From Chara braunii (Eukaryota; Streptophyta; Charophyceae; Charales; Characeae): a stretch of 45,486 nt of DNA. Below the pieces are notes generated by a model. It was not told where the DNA came from and did no database searches. It saw only the letters and a list, made by a program, of their open reading frames with translations. Each line of letters opens with the position of its first letter. Position 1 is the stretch's first letter. This document shows, one piece after another, positions 10,700-20,825 of the stretch. The stretch spans positions 797,567 through 843,052 of the forward strand of contig BFEA01000002.1 in NCBI GenBank assembly GCA_003427395.1. Reading direction: 5' to 3'. The position numbers and the translations under genes are program-made.

Positions 10700-11302
10700 A
10701 AAGACTATGGTAGAGAGAGAGAACCGCCTACCTTTGGTGAGGGTGCTAGTATTGGGTTGCGGTGTTCTACACAGTCAAGCGTTAGTGACTGGATCCCCGG
10801 AACTGTTTAAAACAACATTTTGATTGGAACTGCACGTACCTGAACTTTGCATCTTTGGTCTCGAGTGTGAATTTCGTGTGATCTCTCGACCCATGTTTGC
10901 GTGTAAGTATGTACGTGAGTGAGAGAGAGAGGGATGAGGTTGATGATGTAAGGATATGTACCTGGTGTTGGCAATAGTTAACATCTTCATTTGAGAATCT
11001 GATACGATGATCTGATTCTCCGTTGGTATGATAGCGGTGTATTACTACTATTCCAAACAGTGTCAGACCTTTTGGCTTTCAGTGTGATGGCGTAATCCGC
11101 AGTCTGACACACTTACCTTCTGATACTACTAGTAGTGGTAATGATATTATTATTGTTATTATTATTACTATTACTGTTATTATTAGCATTATTGATTGTT
11201 GTTTCACTATTAAAATATCCTGAGATAAGCAGGGGTCAGGAAGGGGAAGAGTGTGGGGCTTTGGAGAGGAGAGAGACATTATCACTGTGTGGTGGCGCCT
11301 AC
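10700..11302 (-). other. Stretch with several donor-like sites on the minus strand
   Basis: Complement sequences matching exon/GTANGN occur near 10732 (AAAG/GTAGGC), 10837 (TTCAG/GTACGT), 10958 (ACCAG/GTACAT) and 11114 (AGAAG/GTAAGT). The bases upstream of the 10732 site are open in one frame (includes LTLDCVEHRNPILAPSPK). Acceptors are less clear, and the shortest implied intron (about 37 bases) is implausible, so I do not annotate exons here. Confidence 0.25.
11135..11195. repeat. Interrupted (TTA)n microsatellite
   Basis: TTA/ATT triplets with C and G interruptions. The hydrophobic frames it creates on both strands are not credible genes. Confidence 0.75.
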
Positions 11303-11389
11303 CTCCTCCATCCTCCTCCATTCTTTTCCCTGTTTGAACATCTCATGAACCATTCTCTTCAATATTATAACTTGTCTAATGATATGTTC
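11303..11389 (-). CDS. Candidate internal exon, unidentified gene
   Basis: On the minus strand an acceptor-like CTTTTACAG at 11390-11398 is followed by exactly 29 in-frame codons, rich in Lys, Arg and Met (includes KRMVHEMFKQGKEWRRMEE), and a donor GAG/GTAGGC. The length is a multiple of three, so the flanking introns would be phase 0. The peptide looks like an amphipathic helix. It may belong to the same gene as the exon at 9289-9364; nothing in the sequence proves that. Confidence 0.3.
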
Positions 11390-11399
11390 CTGTAAAAGT

Positions 11400-11721
11400 C
11401 CAGACATCCCATTGCATGTATGATACGAGATCAATGACAGGGCAATTGCGGGAGCTCTGCTGGAGTTCGAGAGGAACACTGGAGGCAGGGAACTATGAGG
11501 TACGCGTCACCTAACCCTTTCCCGTATACCCTTACAAGTTACGCCCTTCTATCAAACTGCTTGTATGATTGTATGATATACTGTTTATGGCTTTCTTCGG
11601 GACTAAAGCACGAAAAGCAAAAGGGCTATATGATTGAAATCAGAACGTGCCTGATGTCCGAAAAGGAACCTAGGAAAGAACCAAGAAGGAACATAGCCTG
11701 CATGGTCTTGAGAAAACAAAG
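11400..11721. other. Nothing recognised
   Basis: An open frame at 11495-11737 (80 residues) has no motif I know and runs into the repeat module that starts at 11722. Confidence 0.3.
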
Positions 11722-12434
11722 GCCGGTACTTCCGTGAAGTACATCTATTAGTTTAACAAAAGTCATTTTGATCCGGTACTTCCGATAAGTACGCTTCTTC
11801 AAACTTAATAGAAGCCAGTTTTACCGGTACTTCCGTGAAATACATATATTAGTTTAACAAGAGTCATTTGATCCGGTACTTCCGAGAAGTACACTTCTTC
11901 AAACTTAACAAAAGCCAGTTTGACCGGTACTTCCGTGAAGTACATCTTTCAGTTTAACAAGAGTCATTTGATCCGGTACACCCGTGGGGTACGCTTCTTC
12001 AGCTTAACAACGACCATTAATCCGGTGCTCCCATGGGGCGACTCGACTACTCTTCTGGCTAACGGAATATTTGGGATTGATCAAGTAGTGGAAGATTCCC
12101 GGGTGAATCGGGCTACTACTTGCGCATGTCAGGACAAAAAGAAGAGAAAAGGAAAAAGGGAATGCTCCATCGGGAACGACCCCAAAGGTTCTTTAGAAAG
12201 AAACATAAAAGAAAGCGAATGCCGCAGAGAAAAGAATTAGACGAAAAGGAGTTCCGCGTAGCTTTAGTTTATTGGTAGGCTCCTAAGGGAGAAACCACCG
12301 AACGGCATGAGTAGATCTCAGTTAGATTACCGCGTAAGCACAAAAGGGTGTGCTTATCCACGAAAGAGAGAGTGTAAGTACTGAGAGTAAGGAAACGTGA
12401 ATTTCCCTGAGGCGACTTAGGACATAGGCAAGAA
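11722..12434. repeat. Dispersed repeat module, copy B
   Basis: Direct-orientation second copy of positions ~115-815. It has seven dyad-bearing units starting near 11723, 11773, 11824, 11873, 11923, 11973 and 12022, then the Lys/Arg-rich frame also seen in copy A, and the shared CCTGAGGCGACTTAGG end. Homology to copy A stops around 12434. Divergence is a few percent by eye. Confidence 0.75.
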
Positions 12435-12439
12435 ACTCC

Positions 12440-12457
12440 TTAAAATAAAAGGAGGAG
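12440..12457 (+). promoter_or_regulatory. Possible polypurine tract before an LTR
   Basis: A purine run reading AAAATAAAAGGAGGAGG ends directly at TGTGACAG. A polypurine tract abutting TGT is the usual boundary between an LTR element's body and its 3' LTR. I found no matching second LTR, so this stays tentative. Confidence 0.35.
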
Positions 12458-13570
12458 GTGTGACAGACGGCTCAGGGTAAATAGAAGCTATGGGTTAGAC
12501 TTTGGGATGTTGATCCCAGGGTTCACAAACCGGATCTAAGGGTTTTTAGATATCATTATGTGGGAATCAAACGGGGATGTTGAATCATTGTTGACCTGTG
12601 TGTGTGGAGGTCTTTGTTAGGTCTACTGCAATTGAAGGAGAAGTCATACATAAAGGACTCAATTTTTTGTTATCACTCGATAACAAGTCGGTTGTTACCG
12701 ATTCAACTTTCCCCTTTAACTTGATACGCACCTCTAAAGTCAAACCCTGTGGTCAGTAAAACTGTCACCTGCGGTTATTGCCTAAACGGTCTTGGTCACT
12801 CTCAAGGGTCCTTTGAAGAAATGTGAGGGGGCTGGGCTTACGTCTCAGGAAAGACAAGGCTGTCATACATAGTTTGGGAAGTGAAGGAAAAGGTCAATGG
12901 TTGATGGTTGACGTCGTTAGTGCATGGCATGTGAACCGTCCTTGCATTATTCTGTGCAGGTCTGATTTGTGCGTGATTTGGATTGAACTGGACCTGGTTT
13001 GTTGAAGAGTCTCGGACATACGACACTAGTGAAAATGGGAAGGGTTATCGGCGGTAATACTTCTATATTCATTATATGTCCAATTTAACTTCCATATTAT
13101 CCTGATGTTCAGTTAAGTCCTAACCTCTTAAGAAAGATAGGACGCTCTTTGGTAGAAAAACAGGTTGATTGATATTTGTCAAGAACAATAGTACATTACG
13201 CAGTAGCGGAAGTAGACAGCATTATTAAAAGTTCGACCTGAATATCTAACGGGTCAGTTTTAGGCGTCTTACCGTGTGTACCCCGTTTTATGCTACAGCG
13301 ATCGAGCAAACGTCCTCGGCCGACCTACCTCTACAAAGGCATGTAAAAGCCGTTGCATGTGGGCTGGTAGCTCAACAGGGATACGCCTACCTAAGGGTGA
13401 TGACAACCCCTCGGGTAGAGGTAAGTTGTACCTCGCAACGTCCCGACCTGTCGCAGGGCGTCGTGAGAGGTATAGCACGCGCGCACGGTCGGAGTGGTGA
13501 CTGGTTCTTTTTCAAGAAATCAATCCTGCGTGACACGACCGTGAGGTTTTGCGTTCTTGGTAGGGTGCGG
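12458..13570. other. Possible LTR and unassigned sequence
   Basis: If the tract at 12440-12457 is real, an LTR starts at TGTGACAG (12458). Its end is not obvious. From 13260 to 13570 sequence becomes more GC-rich with overlapping frames on both strands but no recognised domain. The RT homology of the next element begins near 13575, so this part is outside that gene or lost from it. Confidence 0.3.
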
Positions 13571-13574
13571 GACC

Positions 13575-15809
13575 GCCGCGCGCGACAACGTTGCACATTT
13601 GGACAAAGTCCTCACTTTTCTGCGACAACACAAGTTCAAGATCAACGGTGAGAAGTGCGAGTTTGGCCGCACCCGTGTCTTGTACTTGGGTCATGAGATC
13701 TTCGCGGAAGGGTTGAAGCCCGATGACGCGAAGGTGGCCAGCATTCGCGATTGGCCATGTCCTCAGTCTGTAACTGAGATGAGATCTTTCTTAGGAATGA
13801 CAGGCTACTATAGGACTTTCATTAAGAACTATAGCATAGTGGCCGCTCCTTTGACTGATCTGGCCCGGCTTGACACCCCATGGGAGTGAACAGATAAGTG
13901 CGAGGCTGCTTTCAGACATTTGAAGCATGCGTTGACGTACTATGAAGTCTTGAAACTTCCTGATCCTGACAAGCCGTTTATAGTCATCACGGATGCCAGC
14001 CAATACGGCATTGGTGCCGTTCTCGCACAACAAGAGGGGCCAAAGTTAAGGCCAGTAGAGTACATGTCCAAGAAAATGTCGTCTCAGAAGTTGGCTAAGT
14101 CCACTTATGAGAAGGAACTCTACGCGGTGTACAAGGCTCTCACCCATTGGAGACACTATCTCCTTGGGAGGTTCTTCATCCTAAGGATTGATCATCAGAC
14201 CCTGAGATGGATGAGAACCCAGTCGGTACTCTCTGACGCTCTCAAGCGTTGGATTGAAGTCATTGATCAATATGACTTTGACCCTCCGTATCTCAAAGGG
14301 GAGTACAACAAGGTTGTTGATGCCTTGTCGCGCAGACCAGACTTCTCAGGTGCGCTGATTACTGAGTTTGATCTGATGGACAATGTTACTCAGTCTTTGG
14401 TGGAAGCCTATCGCAAGGACCAGTTTACGTCTGAGATCATACGCAGACTTGAGGCGAAGGACAAAAAGACCTCCGCTGAGTTTGAGTTGGTCAATGGCTT
14501 GCTGTTCCTAGAGAAGCCAGGGAATAAACGTCTGTGTGTTCCAAATAGCGAGTCTTTGCGTAGTTTGTATTTAGGCGAGTGTCATGATGCCACCGTCAAT
14601 TTTCGGTATAAGAAGACCGCAGCCAACTTGCTGCATCGGTTCTCGTGGCCCACGATGATGCGAGATGCTCAGCTGTACGTGGAGACTTGTCAAGTTTGCC
14701 AACGAGACAAGCCACGTACTCAGGTTCCTCTTGGGCTTCTGAAGCCCCTTCCGATTCCGGAACGGCCTGGTGAGCATATGTCCATGGATTTCATGGATAC
14801 TCTGATCACCAACAAGAGTGGAATGCATCACATCTTCGTCATCGTGGATAGATTTAGTAAGTATGCTAGGTTAATAGCCATGCCGGAAACAGCAAAGACG
14901 GAGTACGTGATTAGAATGTTCAAAGAGAACTGGGTCAAGGACTTTGGTCTACCGAAGTCCATTGTTAGTGATAGAGATGTCCAGTTCACCAGTGAGTTGT
15001 GGAAGGCTGCTGTTGCAGAACAGGGAACTCAGTTACAGATGACTTCTGGGAATCACCCAGAGGCCAACGGTCAGGCTGAGCAACTGAACCGCGCTGTGCA
15101 ACACCTATTGAGGCATTACATCAAGCCCAATCAGGTGGACTCGAATGAGAAGTCTGCTCTCATTGCCAACTTGTACAACAACGTTGTACACAGCGCCACC
15201 GGGGTGAGCCCAAACAGCTTACTACTAACATTCAAGCCTAGATTACCCCTAGACTTTCTTCTTCCTGAGAATCAAACCACTGCTGCACCAGGTACCCTGG
15301 AATTTACTTACCGCTATGAACAGAAGATGCAGCAGGTTGTAGAACAAATGCAGAAGGCGCAGGCTGCAATGATAGAGTCTGAAAATCGACACCGTCGGCC
15401 TTCTACATTTCAGGTTGGGGATAGGGTCTGGGTTAAGGCGTCAGAACTGGGACAGGGGCACGGGATCTCCCGCAAACTCATGCCCCAGTACTTTGGACCC
15501 TGGGAAGTCTTGGATATCGTTGGGACGGATCCGGATGGGACATCCTATGTTATCCGAATACCTGGTCATCTCCGTACTTACACTGTCTTCCACGCCTCCA
15601 AACTGGCACCTTTCAAAAAGACTGATCAATTTTCATCTCGTCGCTCAATGCTGCCCCCAACCATGGATGGAGAGGCGGACATCGATGATATCGTGGATCA
15701 CAGGGAACTGCCGGTATCAAGACCAGCAGGTCGGGGACGTCCTCCAAAACCGAAGTTGCAGTATCGCGTTCGGTTCCGGCATCACACTGATCCGAAGGAG
15801 GACAGATGA
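13575..15809 (+). pseudogene. Ty3/gypsy pol remnant: RT thumb, RNase H, integrase
   Basis: The reading frame starts inside RT (KCEFGRTRVLYLGHEI, connection FLGMTGYYRTFIKNYS), so fingers, palm and all upstream gag/protease are gone. A TGA at 13887-13889 replaces an expected Trp in PWE-x-TDK. From 13920, 629 codons are open. RNase H acidic residues are at D25 (VITDAS), E66 (YEKEL) and D91 (RIDHQ). The integrase zinc finger keeps one His and CQVCQ but has lost the GHFG-like second His. The catalytic triad is D290, D351 and E387 (D-X35-E). A GPY-like FGPWEVLDIV and the first half of a chromodomain (DIDDIVDHRELP to YRVRFRHH) follow. The frame ends at TGA where the family has Trp, exactly at the border of the next element. 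It is not active. Confidence 0.92.
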
Positions 15810-16315
15810 TTGAGAAAAAGATTATGAATAATGGAAAATTAATTATGAAGAAGACAACATGAGCTTTAGTATCATGGCGCTGTCATCTCCTTCACCGCCA
15901 TCCTCAACATCACACCAGCTGAGAAAACTCAACCCTTCCACTCGTTACACCACTCAGATTGAGGCACTGCTTACTACTTTGCTACTTCACTTTATACTAA
16001 CTTATTGTCCTTTACTATGGTAAAAAAGCACACAAAGTGGCCACTCGTACGTGTACCTAGTGCCACTCAAAACCGAGCTTCATGTTCCCACAAAGAGTAC
16101 TCCGATCTGACGTACCAAGACCTGCAAAACTCAATCAGAGAAGAGGGGGAAGAAACAACTCAACGCATTCCAGAAAATGTCCGGGTGACACGCCATCTGA
16201 TGACTGAAAAAAGTCCAACTAATTTGCCAGGGCAATCGGAGGCCTGGTCCCCTGCCATGAAACAGACAAACGTCCTTACCTTATCCCTTGGATGCTTCGA
16301 AGCAAGGTGGTCGCT

Positions 16316-17740
16316 TCAAACAGATGAAAACGAGTTCAACGCTCGGTTGTCATAAAGCATTTCTACCAGGTTTTTTAAACTCCCCCACAGCAGCTTTAGA
16401 TCCCGCCGCTGCATCCACTGCAGAACAGAGACGACAAACTTTGCAGGGTACGCGAGTTTCTCAAGTTCTGGGGCTAGCGAAAGAACCGCACAGCATATCG
16501 GGCCTGGATGGTTACAGTTCCGTGAGATCCTTACAATCGTATTAGCCACAGTAACAAATTTTGTTGTTTTCGGGTAAAAAGACGAACAATCCTTGTAGGT
16601 ACGGAGGCGTAGCGTTTGCGGGGACCATATGGCTCCAGCGTTCTTGAATTTTTGAGAGAAGAGGACTGTCGGGGAACGGTCTGTAACCACGATTCTGGTT
16701 TCCAAGAAATCTGAAACCCCATTTTCGGGGTCAGTTCATTCCAAGCTTAACTCGACTGGGTAACACCCGGAAATCCGATCCAGTCGTACTTCAGCGTTCC
16801 TTTCACCATCTTCGAAGAGGAGGAGATCGTCAATGTACCGTTTCCCATATATAAACCTTGCATCAGTCCCGAGGGACCGAATAAACTTAGACTCGGCACA
16901 CATGCACATAATACAGGCAAGCGGTGGACTTGCCCGACCCCCCATCGGGATGCCTTTCTTCTGTCGCAGAATACTGTCAGCAACAAGAAAAAAGGTATTC
17001 TTGAGTTGGAAATTAGTTAAATTGATCAATTTGTTTAGGCGCAAGGATTTCCAACCGGTTTCCCCATGTGCTTTTTCAAAAGTCACCAGTTTCTTCCGAG
17101 TATTAAATATGAGTCACCGTATTCCTTTCTCCGCAAACAGGCTGACGATCCATTCAACAGCAAGGCGAATCTCATCGTGAGGCAGTTGTGTGAACATTTC
17201 TTTAATGTCGTAAGTACGGGCTACGACCTTAAGGTCTTCTAATTTTTCACACCGCAGATTCACCTTTCCAATTTCTTTGCTCAGATCGCACAAGCTTCTA
17301 AAGTTAAAATGCGGGACATGGACCCGTTTTATAAGTTCATTCAGACCAAGGGACAGCACGCTAGAAGTGGAGCGAAAAGGGCTCTGATAGGAAGGGACTA
17401 TTGGCCTCCTTTTTTTTATTTTTATCCTTTTTTTTCGTCATAATGTACGAGTGTTGCAAAACTCCGTGCGTGTCCCAGTTGGCAGCATCCTATAGACCAT
17501 CAAATGTATATGCATTTTGGATTTCCAACCGAACTTCACTTTTTCCTTTGTTAACCACTTCGTAATTCTCGTTTTCAAGGAACATCTTTTTTGACCCGTC
17601 CCCATACCTTTTTGGGCATTCGATCCATGTTTCGCTTGGGTTCCGATCCAAGGGAGACATGACGAGCCTCGAGAAAGCATGTTTAAACCCCCGTGACATA
17701 TTCGTTCAAGACACAACCAACTGGCTTAGGCTGGCCTTTC
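16316..17740 (-). pseudogene. Reverse transcriptase domain of the Penelope-like element
   Basis: Segments read in more than one minus frame. From the N-terminal side: MSPLDRNPSETWIECPKRYG (from 17699 down), motif A ARTYDIKEMFTQLP with the catalytic Asp codon at 17207-17209, motif B KKGIPMGGRASPPLA, and motif C YIDD at 16826-16837. The thumb then follows, with FLETRIVVTD and a conserved HPGP. Frame breaks occur near 17360; TGA stops lie near 17111 and 16737. The TGA near 17111 corresponds to TGG (Trp) in the second copy, which proves it is a lesion. Confidence 0.85.
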
Positions 17741-17763
17741 TTATTTACTTTAGTAGTGTTGAT

Positions 17764-18680
17764 TCAAAATTGCGTCCTGATCAGATCCATCTTGTACAGA
17801 CAGCCAAGTGCATCATTGCATGCTTTATTAAGTTCATCTTTTACAGCAAGAGTGCCAGGAAACGACACATTTTTTGAATTAAACACGAACGGGTGTATAC
17901 CGTCCACCTCGCTAAGCTTAACTGCGACTTGCCCGTCTCTGCGGGGTAAGTCGAGGTCCGCACAGGTGCAATCCAGACTGCGACTCTGTGCGTAGGCCTT
18001 TTGGTTATGCAAAAGATCACCAACCGATTTGGCTCTCAGCCACACGGCTCTGGTCCTCTTAGAATACAAGTCAACTAGTGAGGTAGGCAGCACGTTTCCC
18101 ACAATCCATCTTTTCACTTTGATACAACACACGCTTTGTTAATTGTCATACAAAAAGGAATCTTAATAACTCCATTCGCACGAGGGTTCAAACCAAATTT
18201 CTTTTTGAACACATTAGTTAAGATGCCACGAATGATCTACCGTCCACGTTCCTGATTAATACTTTTAACAACATTATTGAGCTCAATCAACTCATCCAGC
18301 CCGCATTTGTACAGATCCCTCCGTTTTCAGGGGGCCCTCAGTAAGGCTATCAGTTCTCCTTTCCTTAGTTCATTCTTGTTTTTTGTCTGGAAAAGCTCAG
18401 TGATCTGTTCTTCTCCTCCTTCTTTAATTGCTTGTTTAGCATCTTTAAGTAGAAGGTTATGGCCCTGACATCTTACCTTAGACAACCCAAAAAGCAACAC
18501 AATCAGACGCCATACTTTCAGCCATCTGCATCCAGTGTTGTTAGTCACGCTGATCATACGACGCTTCTTTCTTTTTTCCAGAAGTTTTAAGATACAGAGT
18601 AAATCGGGTTCGCCGTTAATGTCCAACTCTGAGCATGCAAACAACAATGGTTCTGAAACTGCAGTCGGAGCCAATCCCAA
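17764..18680 (-). pseudogene. ORF2 linker region with CxC motif
   Basis: Two open blocks, 18680-18327 and 18132-17764, are separated by a stretch open except for stops. Together they form the part between the endonuclease and the RT core. The second holds LDCTCADLDLPRRDG, a Cys-x-Cys followed by acidic residues, that is preserved in the other copy. A basic patch (KRKKRR) lies in the first block. Both copies show a stop after LLRAP or its equivalent and a frame change just before IVGNVLPTSL. Confidence 0.6.
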
Positions 18681-18748
18681 CTTCTTTCTTCTGTTCCATC
18701 TGTCGCGGGGTATCCGCTTGCAATTCCGTTTTTTACTTTCACGTGCGT

Positions 18749-19126
18749 TTAGCCAGGGTTGATACTTTTAATCAGAGTTTGTTCCAAAATCTCAATCGAA
18801 CATTCCTCGCCGAACCAGATCGGAATGGATATATAGTGTTCCCACCCCACTTTCTGCAACCAGGAGTGAATATTTTGCTTGCTCTCTCCCCGGGCGGATC
18901 TGCAGTGCTCAGCCCATCGGTCTCTAAGGGACCACACAGTCTTACCCACGTAAGTGAGCTTATGGTTTAGAGACATTAGAACATATACGCAACAATTCGC
19001 ACTAAAAAGTCTTTCCCATTTGTCAGTGTTCATGCGCAACCACAGGGACACGAACGGTTTCCCCCAACTAATAAAGTCTTTCAAGTAGGCAAGGACTATT
19101 AACAGAGCATGGACACGGTCGAGCAA
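18749..19126 (-). pseudogene. GIY-YIG endonuclease domain, N-terminal in ORF2
   Basis: The frame contains the signature blocks in order: CVYVLM (GIY equivalent, residues 46-51), TYVGKT (YIG equivalent, 58-63), Arg at 68 and 70, EHC (73-75), and EILEQTLIKSINP near the end with the presumed catalytic Glu. It ends at a stop after INPG. Shifting one base restores a natural continuation (WLNAR, then Lys/Arg-rich sequence into the linker), so a frameshift near 18752 separates it from the rest. The domain would nick target DNA to prime reverse transcription. This domain is absent from the truncated second copy. Confidence 0.75.
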
Positions 19127-19209
19127 GACACGCAGTGAGCTGTCTACTCGGCCCTTCTAATCAATAATACCTTTCGTGGCTCGCGATAAGGACCTCAGAC
19201 TGTTGCAAC

Positions 19210-20472
19210 CTAGTTTTTCCTGACGGGGTGCAGATATGACAGCTTATCGGAATCATCTTCGATGTCAACAGACTTCCTCGACGATTCACCCTCCTTCGCG
19301 CCCTTCCTGTCCTTCAGAAGGTCGGCGTATTCCTGCAGGTCGCGTCTGGCTAGTTCCCAGGCACCCATTTCCTTACGGAAATACTGGATGCTCTTCTCCT
19401 TACACAGTGCCTGCACGCGGGTATAGTGCAAGGAACTGTAATAGTCCATCCGGATCTTCTTGTAGGCGGCAAGTCGGCCTTCGTCTTCCTCTTCCTCTTC
19501 GTCGGCATTGGGCGCGTTCTGCGCGATGTCAATATCTTCCCTGTCGTCCTCCATGGTGCCATGTTTATCGCCAGAGGGTTCAATCACTTGTGCCTTCCCC
19601 TTCGCGTCACCAAGCCCCTGCATCAGAGCCGCAAGCATCCATTTAATATCGGACAACTCGTTGTTGTTTTCGAGTTTGACTTGAAGGTTCTGCTTCACGC
19701 CGTCGGCACCTTCGTCATCAGAGGAGATATCAATTCGCTTTGGACGTGACTTCAGACTTCCGCGAGAGCGAGTCTTGGCGCGTGCAGCAGAAGGTGAGTT
19801 ATCAAGAGGGGTACGAGCGCCGATCCTCTTCCTCTTCTCGCTGCTGGAAGTATCTTTGCTCTCTTTACTCTCTCTTTCTCCAGGTTTCTCTCTACGGAGT
19901 CGCTCGAGCTCTTCTTTCTCCGTCGTGGTCATCTTTGTCTTCACATCTACCGCCTCCAGTTTCTCGGTAATAAGCTTCAACGAGTCACCGAGCGTGCTCG
20001 TAACCCAAGCCTTCATTTCTTTCGTCTTGTCAATCGGACGTGACTCGGCCCGACTGTTTTTTTCAGGGAGTTCGACAATCTTCACGCCGCTTCTCCGGGA
20101 AATGCCGATCTTCTTCTTAGTCTCCTCCAATGCCTTATTCATCTTAATCCCCTCTAGAATATCCATATACTCTTCCGTAAAGTACGCCCGGTTCCCTGGT
20201 CCAGGGAAGGCGTTCGCGGATTGGCCTTTCTCACTTCCTGACGAGTTCCCACCGTGTCGAGGTTGCACCTGTTGATTGCCATGGTGCGAATACAGAGGAG
20301 GTGGTGGAGGAGGAGGGGGAGGAGGAGGGGGTAGAGGAGAGATAGTTGGAGGAATTGTCGGCGCTATAACGGGTGGTATAGCTGTTGCTGCCATGGGGTG
20401 CGTCGCAACCCACGGAGCGTGCGTCGGCCACTGCCACGGTTGCACGCCCCATTGTGCATTCGGAAAATGCAT
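19210..20472 (-). CDS. ORF1 of the Penelope-like element (intact 420-codon part)
   Basis: An open frame of 420 codons lies 84 bases upstream of ORF2 on the same strand, which suggests one transcript. The N-terminal part is Pro-rich with a run of 12 Pro near residue 50. The middle is Lys/Glu-rich and likely coiled coil (EKEELERLRREKPGE). A basic, Ser-rich segment (RSRGSLKSRPKRIDISSDDE) is followed by an acidic run EEEEEDE and a C-terminal block with YYSSLHYTRVQALCKEKS. I know no enzymatic motif; a nucleic-acid-binding or chaperone role like other retroelement ORF1 proteins is an inference. The Met at 20470-20472 is probably not the true start (see upstream entry). Confidence 0.65.
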   Translation of the reverse strand: MHFPNAQWGVQPWQWPTHAPWVATHPMAATAIPPVIAPTIPPTISPLPPPPPPPPPPPPLYSHHGNQQVQPRHGGNSSGSEKGQSANAFPGPGNRAYFTEEYMDILEGIKMNKALEETKKKIGISRRSGVKIVELPEKNSRAESRPIDKTKEMKAWVTSTLGDSLKLITEKLEAVDVKTKMTTTEKEELERLRREKPGERESKESKDTSSSEKRKRIGARTPLDNSPSAARAKTRSRGSLKSRPKRIDISSDDEGADGVKQNLQVKLENNNELSDIKWMLAALMQGLGDAKGKAQVIEPSGDKHGTMEDDREDIDIAQNAPNADEEEEEDEGRLAAYKKIRMDYYSSLHYTRVQALCKEKSIQYFRKEMGAWELARRDLQEYADLLKDRKGAKEGESSRKSVDIEDDSDKLSYLHPVRKN

Positions 20473-20825
20473 TGACGCTCCTGGTTGTGGCGTTGCGGGA
20501 GCCTGCCCTCCGGGATACTGATATGGTTGGATCGGTACAATACCTGGCAGAGGCGGATTTCCTCCGGGAATGGTGTTACACCGTTTCCCGTCGACTGGTT
20601 TTGTCCGTATCCACTACTCCCAATACCCTCCATCCAGTAACGGTTGTCGCTGGACCACTTGCCCCGTCGGCCAGGCTTCTTACCATGGCCCCTCCCGTAC
20701 GTTCGACTGAGAAGGATGACGGCCGCAAAACTGCAACCCGAACAGAATCCAACAAACAGCTCCCTGTAACTGAATGTTTCTTCCGAGATGATGGTTGCAA
20801 GCGTCGTTGATGATTTCACGACCAT
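20473..20825 (-). pseudogene. 5' part of ORF1, out of frame
   Basis: A minus frame beginning at 20825 encodes a hydrophobic stretch (ELFVGFCSGCSFAAVILLS) and then a Gly/Arg/Lys-rich, Trp-containing part (GRGHGKKPGRRGKWSSDNRY). Near 20560-20600 the natural continuation (Gly/Pro/Gln-rich, leading into the 420-codon frame) lies in another frame. One indel therefore probably separates the true ORF1 start from the rest. Confidence 0.45.

Noticed and set aside
13274-13694. Overlapping frames before the gypsy RT as its missing N-terminal part
   Set aside because: None carries RT motif A or YxDD; RT homology starts only near 13575.
16190-16215. Hammerhead ribozyme (CTGATGA ... GAAA) in the Penelope-like 3' region
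   Set aside because: CTGATGACTGAAAAAAGTCC leaves no stem II between the two core motifs and no cleavage strand was found; it is also on the strand opposite to the element.
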